Program-made: the position numbers and the translations under genes
Assembly: GCA_021736785.1 (NCBI GenBank)
Contig: JAIPFF010000001.1
Coordinates: forward strand, 124,001-188,000
Length of the DNA: 64,000 bases
DNA from: Thiohalocapsa sp.
GTDB lineage: Bacteria; Pseudomonadota; Gammaproteobacteria; Chromatiales; Chromatiaceae
Direction: 5' to 3'
Notes under the pieces: model-generated
Told to the model about the DNA's origin: nothing
The model's input: the letters and a program-made list of their open reading frames with translations, nothing else
Databases searched by the model: none
Shown here: positions 11,902 through 21,142 of the stretch, one piece after another
Layout: the number at the start of each line of letters is the position of its first letter
How positions within the stretch are numbered: the stretch's first letter is position 1

Positions 11902-11924
11902 CCGCGTCGGGGCGACGCGGTTTT
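11902..11924 (+). terminator. Intrinsic terminator directly after mreB
   Basis: CCGCGTC (11902-11908) pairs with GACGCGG (11914-11920) around a 5-nt loop, followed by TTTT. It starts 2 nt after the mreB stop and 214 bp before mreC, so it may lower mreCD expression relative to mreB. Confidence 0.65.
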
Positions 11925-12137
11925 GCGTTCCGGTGCTGCGGGCTGGCGTTCGCACGCGCCGGTCTTGGCGGGCGCCGGCATTGACTGCCCGTGAGACCTC
12001 GCCGCCGCGCGGCGGCGCCTCGGCACCCCGCGCCGAGCTTCGGTTGCCATGAGCGGTTCGGCGCCCGCGCAAGCAGCACGGCGTACCGCGCGTCGGCCGC
12101 ATGCCGCCGACCCGGTCGAGTGGTAAGGTGAGCCCCC

Positions 12138-13034
12138 ATGAAGCCGCTGTTCGTCACCGGATCATCGCCCGCCCTGCGCTTGACCGTCGCTCTGCTGCTG
12201 TCGCTGACGCTGATCTTTGTCGACAGCCGTTACCGCCACCTCGACTTCGTCCGCTCGACGCTTTCCGTGGCGTTTTATCCGATTCACTATCTTGCGGCGC
12301 TGCCGCCCCGTCTTGCACGCGCCGTCGACGGCAGGCTCGCGAGTGAGGCGGATCTGCGCGAGCGCAATTCGCTGCTGGAGCGCGAGAACCTGGAGCTGAA
12401 GAGTCTGATGCAGACCCACCAGGCGCTGCAGGCGGAAAACCGGCGCCTGCGCGATCTGCTCGGCTCGTCGTTCAAGCTGCGCGATCGGGTCATGGTGGCC
12501 GAGCTACTGGAGGTCGATCTCGATCCGTACCGCCAGCAAGTGCTGGTGGACAAGGGTGCCTCGTCCGGCATCTTCGTCGGCCAGCCGGTGCTCGACGCCA
12601 ACGCGGTGATGGGGCAGGTCATTCGCACCAGCCCGCTGACGGCGACGGTGCTGCTGATCACCGACGCCGCCCACTCGCTTCCGGTCCAGGTCAACCGCAA
12701 CGGCCTGCGTACGGTGGCCTCCGGCAGCGGCCTCATCAACCGGCTGACGTTGCTGCACCTGGCCAAGAATGCGGACGTGCGTGTCGGCGATCTGCTGGTC
12801 ACCTCCGGGCTCGGCGGCGTGTTCCCGCCGGGCTATCCGGTGGCGCGAATCACCGAGGTTCGCGACGATCCGGGCAGCCATTTCGCCAGCGTCATCGCGC
12901 AGCCGACGGCGCGCCTCGACCGCAGCCACGAGGTATTGCTGGTGTGGACGCTGCCGGCGCTGTCCCGCGCCGGAGAGCTCGATGAGCGTCCTCTCGACGC
13001 CGCTCCGCCGGCCGGCATGGACACTTCGCGATGA
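12138..13034 (+). CDS. mreC: Rod shape-determining protein MreC
   Basis: A 298-residue bitopic protein that links MreB to PBP2/RodA. One N-terminal membrane helix (about 10-28, LRLTVALLLSLTLIFVDS) is followed by a long coiled coil (about 70-115, with ERNSLLERENLELKSLMQ) and the beta-rich periplasmic domains, seen in ASSGIFVGQPVLDANAVMGQ and TSGLGGVFPPGYPVARI. The tail after residue 275 is short and low-complexity. Its TGA overlaps the mreD ATG (ATGA). AAGGTGAG upstream serves as the ribosome-binding site. Confidence 0.97.
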   Translation: MKPLFVTGSSPALRLTVALLLSLTLIFVDSRYRHLDFVRSTLSVAFYPIHYLAALPPRLARAVDGRLASEADLRERNSLLERENLELKSLMQTHQALQAENRRLRDLLGSSFKLRDRVMVAELLEVDLDPYRQQVLVDKGASSGIFVGQPVLDANAVMGQVIRTSPLTATVLLITDAAHSLPVQVNRNGLRTVASGSGLINRLTLLHLAKNADVRVGDLLVTSGLGGVFPPGYPVARITEVRDDPGSHFASVIAQPTARLDRSHEVLLVWTLPALSRAGELDERPLDAAPPAGMDTSR

Positions 13035-13519
13035 CGGCCTCCGAGCGGCGGGGCACGGCTTTGATCCTGGCCAGTTTCGGTCTCGGGCTGCTGTTGACGC
13101 TGCTGCCGCTGCCTCACTGGGCCGCGGAGTACCGGCCGCAGTGGGTGACGCTGGTACTGATTTTCTGGGTGCTGAGCGTCCCGCGGCGGGTCGGTGTCTT
13201 CGCGGCATTCGCGGCCGGACTGGTGCTCGACGTGGTCACGGGTACGGTGCTCGGCCAGCATGCGCTGACGTTGTCGGTGGTCGGCTTCCTGGCGGTCGAG
13301 CTGCGCCAGCGGATACTGCCTTTTCCGGCCTGGCAGCAGGCCCTGTCGGTCTGGGTGCTGTTGTTGGTGGAGCGACTGTTGTCGCTATGGATCCTCGGCG
13401 CGACCGGGCAACCGACGCCGTCCCTCGACTACTGGGTGCCGACCGTGATCGGCATGCTGCTATGGCCTTGGCTGCTCGCGTCGCTGGAGTCGCTGCGCGA
13501 GCGCTTCGGTCCGGCCTGA
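13031..13519 (+). CDS. mreD: Rod shape-determining protein MreD
   Basis: A 162-residue hydrophobic inner-membrane protein with about five predicted transmembrane segments (for example TALILASFGLGLLLTLLPLP). The MreD hallmark is visible at WVTLVLIFWVLSVPRRVG and the loop GLVLDVVTGTVLGQHAL. It works with MreC in the elongasome. Translational coupling to mreC by ATGA overlap and a 9-bp gap to the PBP2 gene make mreC-mreD-mrdA-mrdB one unit. Confidence 0.95.
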   Translation: MTASERRGTALILASFGLGLLLTLLPLPHWAAEYRPQWVTLVLIFWVLSVPRRVGVFAAFAAGLVLDVVTGTVLGQHALTLSVVGFLAVELRQRILPFPAWQQALSVWVLLLVERLLSLWILGATGQPTPSLDYWVPTVIGMLLWPWLLASLESLRERFGPA

Positions 13520-13528
13520 GAAGCAACC

Positions 13529-15505
13529 ATGCCCCTTGATCTTGGATTTCAGGACAATCGCGGCGAAAACGCACTGTTCGGACGCCGCGTGCTGCTGTTG
13601 GTCTTGTTGGTCGTCATTTGCCTGTCCCTATTGGTGGTGCGGTTGGCGAAGCTGCAGATCGCCCGGCACGAGCATTACTCGACGCTATCGGAAGACAACC
13701 GCATCAAGATTCAGCCGCTGCCGCCGAGCCGCGGCCTGATCTACGACGCCAACGCTGTCCTGCTCGCGGACAACCTGCCGTCCTATGCATTGGAGATAAC
13801 GCCCGAGAAGGTGGACGATCTCGATGCCACCATCGACGCGTTGGCGCGTATCGTCGCCATCGAAGACCATGACCGCGAGCGTTTCGCGCGCATGCTGCCC
13901 AAGCGCCGGCGCTTCGAGGGTGTGCCGATCCGCCTGAACCTCGACGAGGTGGAGCGCGCGCGCATTGCCGTGCACGGACACCGGTTTTCCGGCGTCGACA
14001 TCCAAGTCGAACTGCTGCGCCATTATCCGCACGGGCGCGCGACGGCCCACGTGTTGGGCTACGTCGGCCGCATCAACGAAGAGGAGATGGCCCGCATCGA
14101 CGTCTCCGACTACACCGGCACCACCCATATCGGGAAATTGGGCGTCGAGAAGGCACACGAGGAGTGGCTGCATGGCCACGTGGGTTACGAGCACGCGGTC
14201 GTCAACGCCCGCGGCCGGGTCTTGGAACGCCGCGAGGAAAAAGCGCCGGTGCCGGGGCGTGACCTGCACCTGTTCCTGGATATCGACCTGCAGAAGGATG
14301 CGATCGCCGCACTCGGGGATTATCGGGGCGCGCTGGTCGCGATGGATCCGCAGACGGGCGGTGTGCTGGCGCTGGCGAGCACGCCCACGTACGATCCGAA
14401 CCCGTTTGTCGGCGGTATCGGGCATGCGCAATACGCGGCGCTGCGCGACGACATCGACATTCCCCTCTACAACCGCGCCATTCGCGGTCAGTATCCGCCC
14501 GGCTCCACGATCAAGCAATTCGTTGCACTCGGCGGCCTTTCGCTCGGCGCCGTCAGCCGCTTCGAGGGTAAGTACTGCGGCGGTTACTACCAGCTACCGG
14601 GTCATACGCACCGCTACCGGTGCTGGCGGCGCGGCGGCCACGGTACGCTGGCGATGGAAGGCGCCATCGTGCAGTCCTGCGATGTGTATTTTTACCGTCT
14701 CGCCAATGAATTGGGCATCGAGCGCATGACCGGTTTTCTGGCCGAGTTCGGCTTTGGCGAGCGGACCGGGGCCGATATCTCCGGCGAGCTCGGCGGGTTG
14801 CTGCCGTCGCCTGCCTGGAAGGAACGGGTACGCAACCAGATCTGGTATCCGGGCGAGACGCTGATCGTCGGTATCGGGCAAGGATCGTTTCTGGCCACAC
14901 CGCTGCAGTTGGCGGCGGCAACGGCGGCAACGGCCAACCGCGGCGTGTATATCGTGCCGCGGATGGTGCAGGCGACCCGCGCCGGCGTGGGCAAGCCGCT
15001 GGTGCCCACGGAGCCGGTCACGCGCCGCATCGGCGTTGATGATCCGGCACAATGGCAGGCCATCGTCGACGCGATGACCGAGGTCGTAGAAGGCCGCCGC
15101 GGCACGGCCAAGCGCATTTTGAGCGACGATTACCGGATCGCGGGCAAGACCGGCACCTCGCAGGTGTTTACGGTGGGCCAGAACGAGACCTACAACGAGG
15201 CGGAGGTGGCGGAGCGCATGCGCGACCATGCCCTGTTCGTCGCCTTCGCGCCGGTAGAGTCGCCGCGTATCGCCGTTGCCGTTATTGTCGAGAACGGCGG
15301 TCACGGAGGCTCGGTCGCGGCACCGATCGCCCGCGCCGTGATGGACAGCTACCTACTCGGAAAACGTGTCACGCTCGAGCGCAACGGCGCGGGCGACAAT
15401 GAGGTCGGCCTTGATCCCGAAGCCGACGCTGTAACCGATCCCGATCCCGATCCCGATCCCGATCCCGATCCCGATCCCGATGCGGAGGCGAACGGTGCCG
15501 GCTGA
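13529..15505 (+). CDS. mrdA: Penicillin-binding protein 2 (elongasome transpeptidase)
   Basis: Class B PBP that cross-links peptidoglycan during cell elongation with RodA. One N-terminal membrane helix (about 22-42) precedes the pedestal domain and the transpeptidase domain. Active-site motifs are complete: STIK with nucleophile Ser326, SCD as the SxN-type motif, and KTGTSQ. At 658 residues it slightly exceeds E. coli PBP2 (633). The extra residues are a C-terminal tail of alternating Asp-Pro, about 15 residues, encoded by a hexanucleotide repeat. That acidic tail would sit in the periplasm. The gene lies between mreD and mrdB. Confidence 0.97.
   Translation: MPLDLGFQDNRGENALFGRRVLLLVLLVVICLSLLVVRLAKLQIARHEHYSTLSEDNRIKIQPLPPSRGLIYDANAVLLADNLPSYALEITPEKVDDLDATIDALARIVAIEDHDRERFARMLPKRRRFEGVPIRLNLDEVERARIAVHGHRFSGVDIQVELLRHYPHGRATAHVLGYVGRINEEEMARIDVSDYTGTTHIGKLGVEKAHEEWLHGHVGYEHAVVNARGRVLERREEKAPVPGRDLHLFLDIDLQKDAIAALGDYRGALVAMDPQTGGVLALASTPTYDPNPFVGGIGHAQYAALRDDIDIPLYNRAIRGQYPPGSTIKQFVALGGLSLGAVSRFEGKYCGGYYQLPGHTHRYRCWRRGGHGTLAMEGAIVQSCDVYFYRLANELGIERMTGFLAEFGFGERTGADISGELGGLLPSPAWKERVRNQIWYPGETLIVGIGQGSFLATPLQLAAATAATANRGVYIVPRMVQATRAGVGKPLVPTEPVTRRIGVDDPAQWQAIVDAMTEVVEGRRGTAKRILSDDYRIAGKTGTSQVFTVGQNETYNEAEVAERMRDHALFVAFAPVESPRIAVAVIVENGGHGGSVAAPIARAVMDSYLLGKRVTLERNGAGDNEVGLDPEADAVTDPDPDPDPDPDPDPDAEANGAG
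15435..15481 (+). repeat. CCGATC hexanucleotide tandem repeat in mrdA
   Basis: Seven perfect CCGATC units plus CCGAT (47 bp). It encodes the Asp-Pro tail of PBP2 and places seven GATC sites 6 bp apart. The opposite strand is also open and would read alternating Gly-Ile, with no sign that it is used. In-frame slippage would change tail length. Confidence 0.97.
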
Positions 15506-15574
15506 CTCGGTGCCCGCGCGTTCGCAGGTAACGGCGTCTCGACCGGCGGTGCAACGCCCGGGGGGACTGCCGGC

Positions 15575-16693
15575 GTGAAAGGTATCCTGCTGCACGGCGA
15601 GCGTGACGGAGAGTCTCGGGGGCTGATGGCACGAGCGCACATCGACCCGCTGCTTCTGGTCGGTCTGCTCGTGCTCTGCGGCATCGGGCTCGCCGTTTTG
15701 TTCAGCGCCTCGGACCAGTCGGCCGGGCAGGTGCAGCGCCAAGTCATCCGCCTGGTGCTCGCATTCGGCGTCATGTTTGCGGTTGCACAGGTGCCCCCGA
15801 CCGTGTTGCGGCGCTGGTCCCTGCCGCTGTTCGCGGTGGGCGTGCTGCTGCTGGTGGCGGTGTTGCTGTTCGGCGACATCGGCAAGGGCGCGCAGCGCTG
15901 GCTGGATCTCGGCTTCGTGCGCTTTCAGCCGTCCGAGTTGCTGAAGCTGGCCGTGCCGATGATGCTGGCCTGGTTTCTGTCCGGCTACTCGCTGCCGCCG
16001 AGCGCGCTGCGGGTTTTCTTCGCGGCGCTGCTGATCGCCCTGCCGGTGCTGCTCATCGCCGAGCAGCCGGACCTCGGTACCTCGCTGCTGGTGGCGAGTG
16101 CCGGCGCGATGGTGCTGTTTTTGGCCGGCATGAGCTGGGGGCTGATTGCGCTGCTGGGTCTTTTGGCGGCGGCCGCGGCGCCCGTGGTCTGGCACCTGAT
16201 GCACGACTACCAGCGCCAGCGCGTGCTGACCTTCCTCGATCCGACCTCCGACCCGCTCGGCGCCGGCTATCACACCATTCAGTCGCAGATCGCCATCGGC
16301 TCCGGCGGCCTCTACGGCAAGGGCTGGCTGCGGGGCACGCAGTCTCATCTGGAATTTCTCCCCGAGCGCTCGACGGACTTCATTTTCGCCGTCATCGGCG
16401 AGGAGCTCGGCCTGCTCGGCATTCTGTTGCTGCTGGTCGTCTATCTCTGGATCATCCTGCGCGGGCTGTATATCGCCGCCCACGCAAAAGACAGTTACGG
16501 GCGCCTGTTGGCCGGCTCGCTGACCATGGTGTTCTTCGTCTACCTGTTCGTGAACACGGGCATGGTCGTCGGGCTGCTGCCGGTGGTGGGCGTCCCGCTG
16601 CCGCTGGTCAGCTACGGCGGCACGTCGCTGGTCACCATCATGGCCGGCTTCGGCATCGTCATGTCGATCCACACGCATCGGAAAATACTGTAA
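15575..16693 (+). CDS. mrdB: Peptidoglycan glycosyltransferase RodA
   Basis: SEDS-family polymerase that makes glycan strands from lipid II together with PBP2. About ten transmembrane segments are evident. Family landmarks are the loop YQRQRVLTFLDPTSDPLGAG, GYHTIQSQIAIGSGGLYGKG, FLPERSTDFIFAVIGEELG and the C-terminal SYGGTSLVTIMAGFGIVM. The frame begins with GTG at 15575; an ATG 17 codons later (15626) is an equally good start and gives a length closer to the family. It follows mrdA by about 70 bp. Confidence 0.96.
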   Translation: MKGILLHGERDGESRGLMARAHIDPLLLVGLLVLCGIGLAVLFSASDQSAGQVQRQVIRLVLAFGVMFAVAQVPPTVLRRWSLPLFAVGVLLLVAVLLFGDIGKGAQRWLDLGFVRFQPSELLKLAVPMMLAWFLSGYSLPPSALRVFFAALLIALPVLLIAEQPDLGTSLLVASAGAMVLFLAGMSWGLIALLGLLAAAAAPVVWHLMHDYQRQRVLTFLDPTSDPLGAGYHTIQSQIAIGSGGLYGKGWLRGTQSHLEFLPERSTDFIFAVIGEELGLLGILLLLVVYLWIILRGLYIAAHAKDSYGRLLAGSLTMVFFVYLFVNTGMVVGLLPVVGVPLPLVSYGGTSLVTIMAGFGIVMSIHTHRKIL

Positions 16694-16760
16694 GTTTAGA
16701 GGGTTCTGCCTTATACTGCAGGTATTGCTTTAGGCGTGCGGGGCCGCTACTTTGGCGCCC

Positions 16761-17765
16761 ATGAATACAATCTTGCGCTTTCGGATGCTTGCCGTCGCCG
16801 GCCTTCTCGCGGTTCCGGCCGCCACCGTCGCCGCCGAGCCCCTATCCTACGTAGACGGCGCCCGCGCGTTCGCTGCCGAGATGGCCGGCAAGCACGGCTT
16901 TGCCGAGACCGATGTCGCCGCGCTGCTGGCGGAGGCCCGCTACAGCCAATCCATCGTCGACGCGATGAACCGCCCCTACGAGGCCAAGCCTTGGCGGGAC
17001 TACCGCAAGCTGTTCCTGACCCCCGAGCGGATCGCCGGCGGCGTCGCGTTCCTGAGCGAGAACGCCGCGCTGCTGAAGAAGGCCGAGGCGGCCTACGGCG
17101 TTCCGGCCGAAGTCATCGCCGCCATTATCGGCATCGAGACCAACTACGGCAGCAATCTCGGCAGCCACCGTGTGATCGATGCGCTGAGCACGCTCGGATT
17201 CTCCTACCCGCGGCGCGCCGGTTTCTTCCGCAAAGAGCTCGAAGAATTCCTGCTGCTGACGCGCGACGAGGACGTCGATGCCCGCACCGTGGTGGGCTCC
17301 TATGCCGGCGCCGTCGGCAAGCCGCAGTTCATTCCCTCCAGCTATCGTGCTTATGCCATCGATTTCGATGCCGACGGTCGCCGCGACCTCTGGAACAGCA
17401 ATGCCGACGTGGTGGGTAGCGTGGCCAATTACTTGTCGCGCCACGGCTGGCGCCGGGGTGAGCCCGTCGCGCTGGCGGCGCGTCTCGCCGCCGGCAAGCC
17501 GGCGGGCGTGACCATCGCCGAGAAGCGTCCGCTTGCCCCGGAGGCAAAGCTCGCAACGCTCGCCGCGGCGGGTGTCGAGCCGGTGGCGGATGCGGGTACT
17601 CCGATACCGGATAGCGACGCCCGTGTCGTGCTGATCGAACTGGATGGAGAAGGCCCCGAATACTGGCTCGGCTTCGGCAATTTCTATGCGATCACGCGTT
17701 ATAACCACAGCAACCTCTACGCCATGGCTGTTCACCAGCTGAGCCAAGAGATCGCGCGCCGCTAG
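16761..17765 (+). CDS. mltB: Lytic murein transglycosylase B
   Basis: Cleaves glycan strands to 1,6-anhydro-MurNAc ends during wall turnover. A signal peptide (about 1-24, FRMLAVAGLLAVPAATVAAE) is present but no lipobox cysteine, so it is probably soluble in the periplasm. The catalytic glutamate is in IIGIETNYGS (Glu126). Other family motifs are VGSYAGAVGKPQFIPSSYR, DFDADGRRDLW and YWLGFGNFYAITRYN near the end. I chose the ATG at 16761; a TTG three codons upstream is also in frame. It lies 67 bp after rodA in the cell-wall cluster. Confidence 0.95.
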   Translation: MNTILRFRMLAVAGLLAVPAATVAAEPLSYVDGARAFAAEMAGKHGFAETDVAALLAEARYSQSIVDAMNRPYEAKPWRDYRKLFLTPERIAGGVAFLSENAALLKKAEAAYGVPAEVIAAIIGIETNYGSNLGSHRVIDALSTLGFSYPRRAGFFRKELEEFLLLTRDEDVDARTVVGSYAGAVGKPQFIPSSYRAYAIDFDADGRRDLWNSNADVVGSVANYLSRHGWRRGEPVALAARLAAGKPAGVTIAEKRPLAPEAKLATLAAAGVEPVADAGTPIPDSDARVVLIELDGEGPEYWLGFGNFYAITRYNHSNLYAMAVHQLSQEIARR

Positions 17766-17783
17766 CGCGCCACGGGGGATGAC

Positions 17784-18929
17784 ATGCTTGCCTCGATTCG
17801 ATTCGGCGGCGCGGCGCCCGCCGCCGCGTTGCGCGCCCGCAATGGCTTGCTGCCGGCGCTGCCCTCCGCTGCACTGGCTGCTCTGCTGATCGTAGGCTGC
17901 GCCGGTCCGCAGAAGAAGAACGAGGCGGACTTCGGCGGGCCGCCGGATCCGGTGCCGAAGGTCGAGCCGAAGGCCAAATACGGCAATATGGAAAGCTATG
18001 TGGTCTTCGGGCAGCGTTACTATCCCAAGCCCACCAGCCGGGATCACGTCGAGCGCGGAATCGCGTCCTGGTACGGGCCGAAGTTCCACGGCCGCAAGAC
18101 TTCCAGCGGCGAGATCTACGACATGCACCAGATGACGGCGGCGCATAAGACGCTGCCGTTGCCCACCTATGCCCGCGTCACGAACTTGGAAAACGGCCGC
18201 AGTGCGGTGGTGCGCATCAACGACCGCGGCCCCTTCGTCGGTGACAGGGTCATCGACCTGTCGCTTGCCGCCGCCGAAAAGCTCGATGTGGTGAAAAACG
18301 GCACCGCGGAGGTCGAGGTCGTCTCCATCGATCCGCGCGACCACGGCGGCAAGGTGCCGCGGCGCCATCGCGTGGCATCGGCCGCGCCCGTGTCCGCGCC
18401 CGCCGCTGCGCCGAAGCATGCGGCCGCGGCCTCGGCCGATCACGACCCGTTCGGCGAACTGCGGGCACGGCCGGCCGGTGCGGAGCCGGTGGTTACGGCT
18501 CGCGTCGCGTCTCCTGAACTGGCCGCCGCCGGCGGTGCATCGACTGCAGTCCCGTCGTTTGCAACGCCGCCGTCGGCGACTGCTGCGAGGGTAGTCGGCG
18601 TCGAAGGCGCGCCGGGCGCGCTCGGGCCGAGCAGTTCCTTCCCGGCTGCCCAACCGGCGGTGGCCGCCGGCGATTCCGGGCCGCTATATCTGCAGGTCGG
18701 CGCCTTCGGCACCAGGGACAACGCCGAGCAGTTGCGCGGCCAGTTGCTGGGGTTGCTGCAGGATCCGGGCGTGCAGGTCAGCGAGCCGGCCGGCGCAACC
18801 GGCGATGCGCAGCCGGGCCTATATCGCGTTCGCATCGGACCGGTGGCGACACAGGCGGACGCCAGCGATCTCACCCGTAAGCTCGACGCACTCGGCATCG
18901 GCCGCCCGATTCTGGTCGCGGCGGAGTGA
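17784..18929 (+). CDS. rlpA: Septal ring lytic transglycosylase RlpA (lipoprotein)
   Basis: An outer-membrane lipoprotein that cleaves naked (peptide-free) glycan strands. The signal sequence ends in a lipobox with acylated Cys39 (LLIVGC). The double-psi beta-barrel domain (about 88-185) has GIASWYGPKFHGRKTSSGE, the catalytic-loop asparagine/aspartate in INDRGPFVGDRVIDLS, and the conserved ARVTNLENG. A low-complexity Ala/Pro linker (about 190-290) leads to a C-terminal SPOR domain (about 295-380, LYLQVGAFGTRDNAEQLR) that binds denuded septal glycans. A GGGGGA ribosome-binding site precedes the ATG. Confidence 0.95.
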   Translation: MLASIRFGGAAPAAALRARNGLLPALPSAALAALLIVGCAGPQKKNEADFGGPPDPVPKVEPKAKYGNMESYVVFGQRYYPKPTSRDHVERGIASWYGPKFHGRKTSSGEIYDMHQMTAAHKTLPLPTYARVTNLENGRSAVVRINDRGPFVGDRVIDLSLAAAEKLDVVKNGTAEVEVVSIDPRDHGGKVPRRHRVASAAPVSAPAAAPKHAAAASADHDPFGELRARPAGAEPVVTARVASPELAAAGGASTAVPSFATPPSATAARVVGVEGAPGALGPSSSFPAAQPAVAAGDSGPLYLQVGAFGTRDNAEQLRGQLLGLLQDPGVQVSEPAGATGDAQPGLYRVRIGPVATQADASDLTRKLDALGIGRPILVAAE

Positions 18930-19121
18930 CGCCGAGGCGCCGACGCCGCGTGCGGCTCGCGCTTCTCCCGTCCCGTGCCGTCTCGCCGGCCGGTCGCGCG
19001 GATGCCCGGCCGTCAGCCAACCCTTGGCGGTCATCGTCCGCGGCCCGTTTCGGGCCGGGCGTTCTGGGTTAAAATGCCGGATACGGTCCCGCTCGGGACG
19101 ACCAGCCTGCGCCCACTTTGC

Positions 19122-20267
19122 ATGTCCATGATGCTTCCGCTGCACCTCCTGCTGTCAGTCTCTTTGCTCGCCTGCTCGCTCGTGGTCCAGGCTCAGGAGG
19201 TGCCGATCCCGGACCCGCCGCAGATCGGCGCCCGCGGCTACCTGCTGATCGACCACGACAGCGGCCGCATCCTGGCCGAAAGCAATGCCGACGAACCTCT
19301 GGAGCCGGCCAGCCTGACCAAAATCATGACGGTCTACGTAGCCTTGCGTGAACTGGCGGAGGGCAATATTTCCCTGGACGATCAGGTCCTGATCAGCGAG
19401 AAGGCATGGCGCACCGGCGGCTCGAAGATGTTTATCGAGGTGGGTGATCGGGTCTCGCTCGAGGCGCTGCTGAAGGGCGTCATCGTGCAGTCGGGCAACG
19501 ATGCGAGCGTCGCCGTGGCAGAGCATGTGGCCGGGGCCGAGTCGTCGTTCGCGGGGCTGATGAACAGCCATGCGCAGCGCCTGGGCATGCGCAACAGCAA
19601 CTTCCTCAACTCCACCGGCCTGCCGCATCCGGATCACACCGTGACGGCGCGCGACATCGCCACGCTGACGTCCGCGGTTATCCGCGAGTTTCCCGAATAC
19701 TATGCCTGGTATTCGATTCCCGAATACACCTACAACGGAATCACGCAGTCCAACCGCAACCGGTTGCTGCGCCAAGACCCAAGCGTCGACGGCGTCAAAA
19801 CGGGACATACCGAGGCCGCCGGCTACTGCCTGGTGGCGTCGGCCGTGCGCGATGGCCAGCGCTTGACGTCGGTGGTCATGGGCACCGCCAGCGAGTCGGC
19901 CCGCGCACGCGAAAGCCAGGCCCTGTTGAACTATGGCTATCGTTTCTTCGAGACGCACAATGCCTTCGCCGGCGGCAAGCCGGTCGAGGTCTTGCGCATA
20001 TGGGCCGGCGATACCACCGAGCTGCCCGTGGGGCCGGTGCGCGACCTTTACGTCACGATCCCGCGCGGCAAATACGCCGAGCTGTCGGCCCGGCTCGAGC
20101 CCGCCGGCACCATCAACGCACCGGTCACCTGGGGCGACACTGTCGGCGAGATCGTCTTCTCGCTCGGCGAGACGGACATCAAGCGCGAGCCGGCGGCTGC
20201 CCTCGCGGATGTCGGCGAGGGTGGATTCATGCGCCGCGCCGTCGACTCGGTGCTGCGCCTGTTCTGA
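19122..20267 (+). CDS. dacA: D-alanyl-D-alanine carboxypeptidase (PBP5/6 type)
   Basis: Low-molecular-weight PBP that trims the terminal D-Ala from pentapeptides. Catalytic motifs: SLTK with Ser64, SGND, and KTGHTEAAGYC. The C-terminal beta-sandwich and a last amphipathic helix (GFMRRAVDSVLRLF) for membrane attachment are present. The signal peptide is LPLHLLLSVSLLACSLVVQA. The start at 19122 is chosen because it opens the signal peptide. An ATG at 19074, preceded by GGTTAAA, would add a positive residue to the n-region and is a real alternative. The aminotransferase gene follows after 11 bp. Confidence 0.95.
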   Translation: MSMMLPLHLLLSVSLLACSLVVQAQEVPIPDPPQIGARGYLLIDHDSGRILAESNADEPLEPASLTKIMTVYVALRELAEGNISLDDQVLISEKAWRTGGSKMFIEVGDRVSLEALLKGVIVQSGNDASVAVAEHVAGAESSFAGLMNSHAQRLGMRNSNFLNSTGLPHPDHTVTARDIATLTSAVIREFPEYYAWYSIPEYTYNGITQSNRNRLLRQDPSVDGVKTGHTEAAGYCLVASAVRDGQRLTSVVMGTASESARARESQALLNYGYRFFETHNAFAGGKPVEVLRIWAGDTTELPVGPVRDLYVTIPRGKYAELSARLEPAGTINAPVTWGDTVGEIVFSLGETDIKREPAAALADVGEGGFMRRAVDSVLRLF

Positions 20268-20278
20268 CCGCGGGCCGC

Positions 20279-21142
20279 ATGATGGCCGAGATCTACCTCA
20301 ACGGAGCCTATGTCGCCGCCGAGCAGGCAACAGTCTCGGTCATGGACCGGGGCTTTTTGTTCGCCGACGGCGTCTACGAAGTGATCCCGTGCTACGGCGG
20401 CCGTCCGCTCGGCGTCGATCGACATCTGGAGCGGCTCGGCCGCAGCCTCGCCGGCATCGGCATGCGCGATCCGCTGGGCCGCGACGCCTGGCAGGCGGTG
20501 TTTGCGCGGTTGCTCGCGGCCGCGCCGGATACCGACCAAGCCATTTATCTGCAGATCACCCGCGGCGCCGCCCCCGTGCGCGACCATCGCTTTCCGGCGG
20601 CAAGTACCCCCACCGTCGTCGCCATGAGCAAGCCGCTGCCGCCCCGCGCGCCGTCCATTGCCGAGCACGGTGTCCGCGCCATCCTGTGCGAGGATATCCG
20701 CTGGAGCCGCTGCGACATCAAGGCCATCGGCTTGCTGGCCGCGGTCCTGCTGCGCCAGCAGGCGGCGGAAGCGGGGGCCGAGGAGGCGATCCTGTATCGC
20801 GACGGGCAGGTGACCGAGGGCTCTACCAGCAATGTATTCGTCGTCGCGGGGGATTGCGTGATGACGCCCCCGACGAGCCCTCGGCTACTCTCGGGCATCA
20901 CCCGCGATTTGCTTGCGGAACTGCTCCGGGCGGCCGGCATCGAATGCATGGAGCAGGCCGTGTCGGTCCCGGTGCTGCAACAGGCCGACGAGGTCTGGAT
21001 CACCAGTTCCACGCGCGAAGTGGCGCCGGTGACAGCCATCGGCGGGCAGCCGGTCGGCACGGGTGTGCCGGGACCGCTTTGGCGCGAGGCGGACCGCCTT
21101 TATCAAGACTACAAGATGCGGCTTCGGAGCGGGCATGTCTGA
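20279..21142 (+). CDS. dat: D-amino acid (D-alanine) aminotransferase, class IV
   Basis: A PLP enzyme of fold type IV that interconverts D-alanine and D-glutamate with their 2-oxo acids, supplying D-amino acids for peptidoglycan. Visible features are DRGFLFADGVYEVIPCYGG at the N-terminus, the PLP lysine in SRCDIKAIGLLAAVL (Lys148), EAILYRDGQVTEGSTSNVF, and the phosphate-binding SGITRDLL. The length of 287 residues is typical. Tandem ATGs at 20279 and 20282 are both usable. Its position directly after dacA supports a wall-precursor role over branched-chain amino acid or 4-amino-4-deoxychorismate activity, which the same fold can have. Confidence 0.88.
   Translation: MMAEIYLNGAYVAAEQATVSVMDRGFLFADGVYEVIPCYGGRPLGVDRHLERLGRSLAGIGMRDPLGRDAWQAVFARLLAAAPDTDQAIYLQITRGAAPVRDHRFPAASTPTVVAMSKPLPPRAPSIAEHGVRAILCEDIRWSRCDIKAIGLLAAVLLRQQAAEAGAEEAILYRDGQVTEGSTSNVFVVAGDCVMTPPTSPRLLSGITRDLLAELLRAAGIECMEQAVSVPVLQQADEVWITSSTREVAPVTAIGGQPVGTGVPGPLWREADRLYQDYKMRLRSGHV

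Noticed and set aside
15435-15481. Repeat considered as a CRISPR-like or regulatory array
   Set aside because: Unit is 6 bp without spacers and lies in frame inside mrdA.
16842-18653. 603-codon minus-strand open frame over mltB and rlpA
   Set aside because: Antisense to two genes with signal peptides and active-site motifs; no plausible product.
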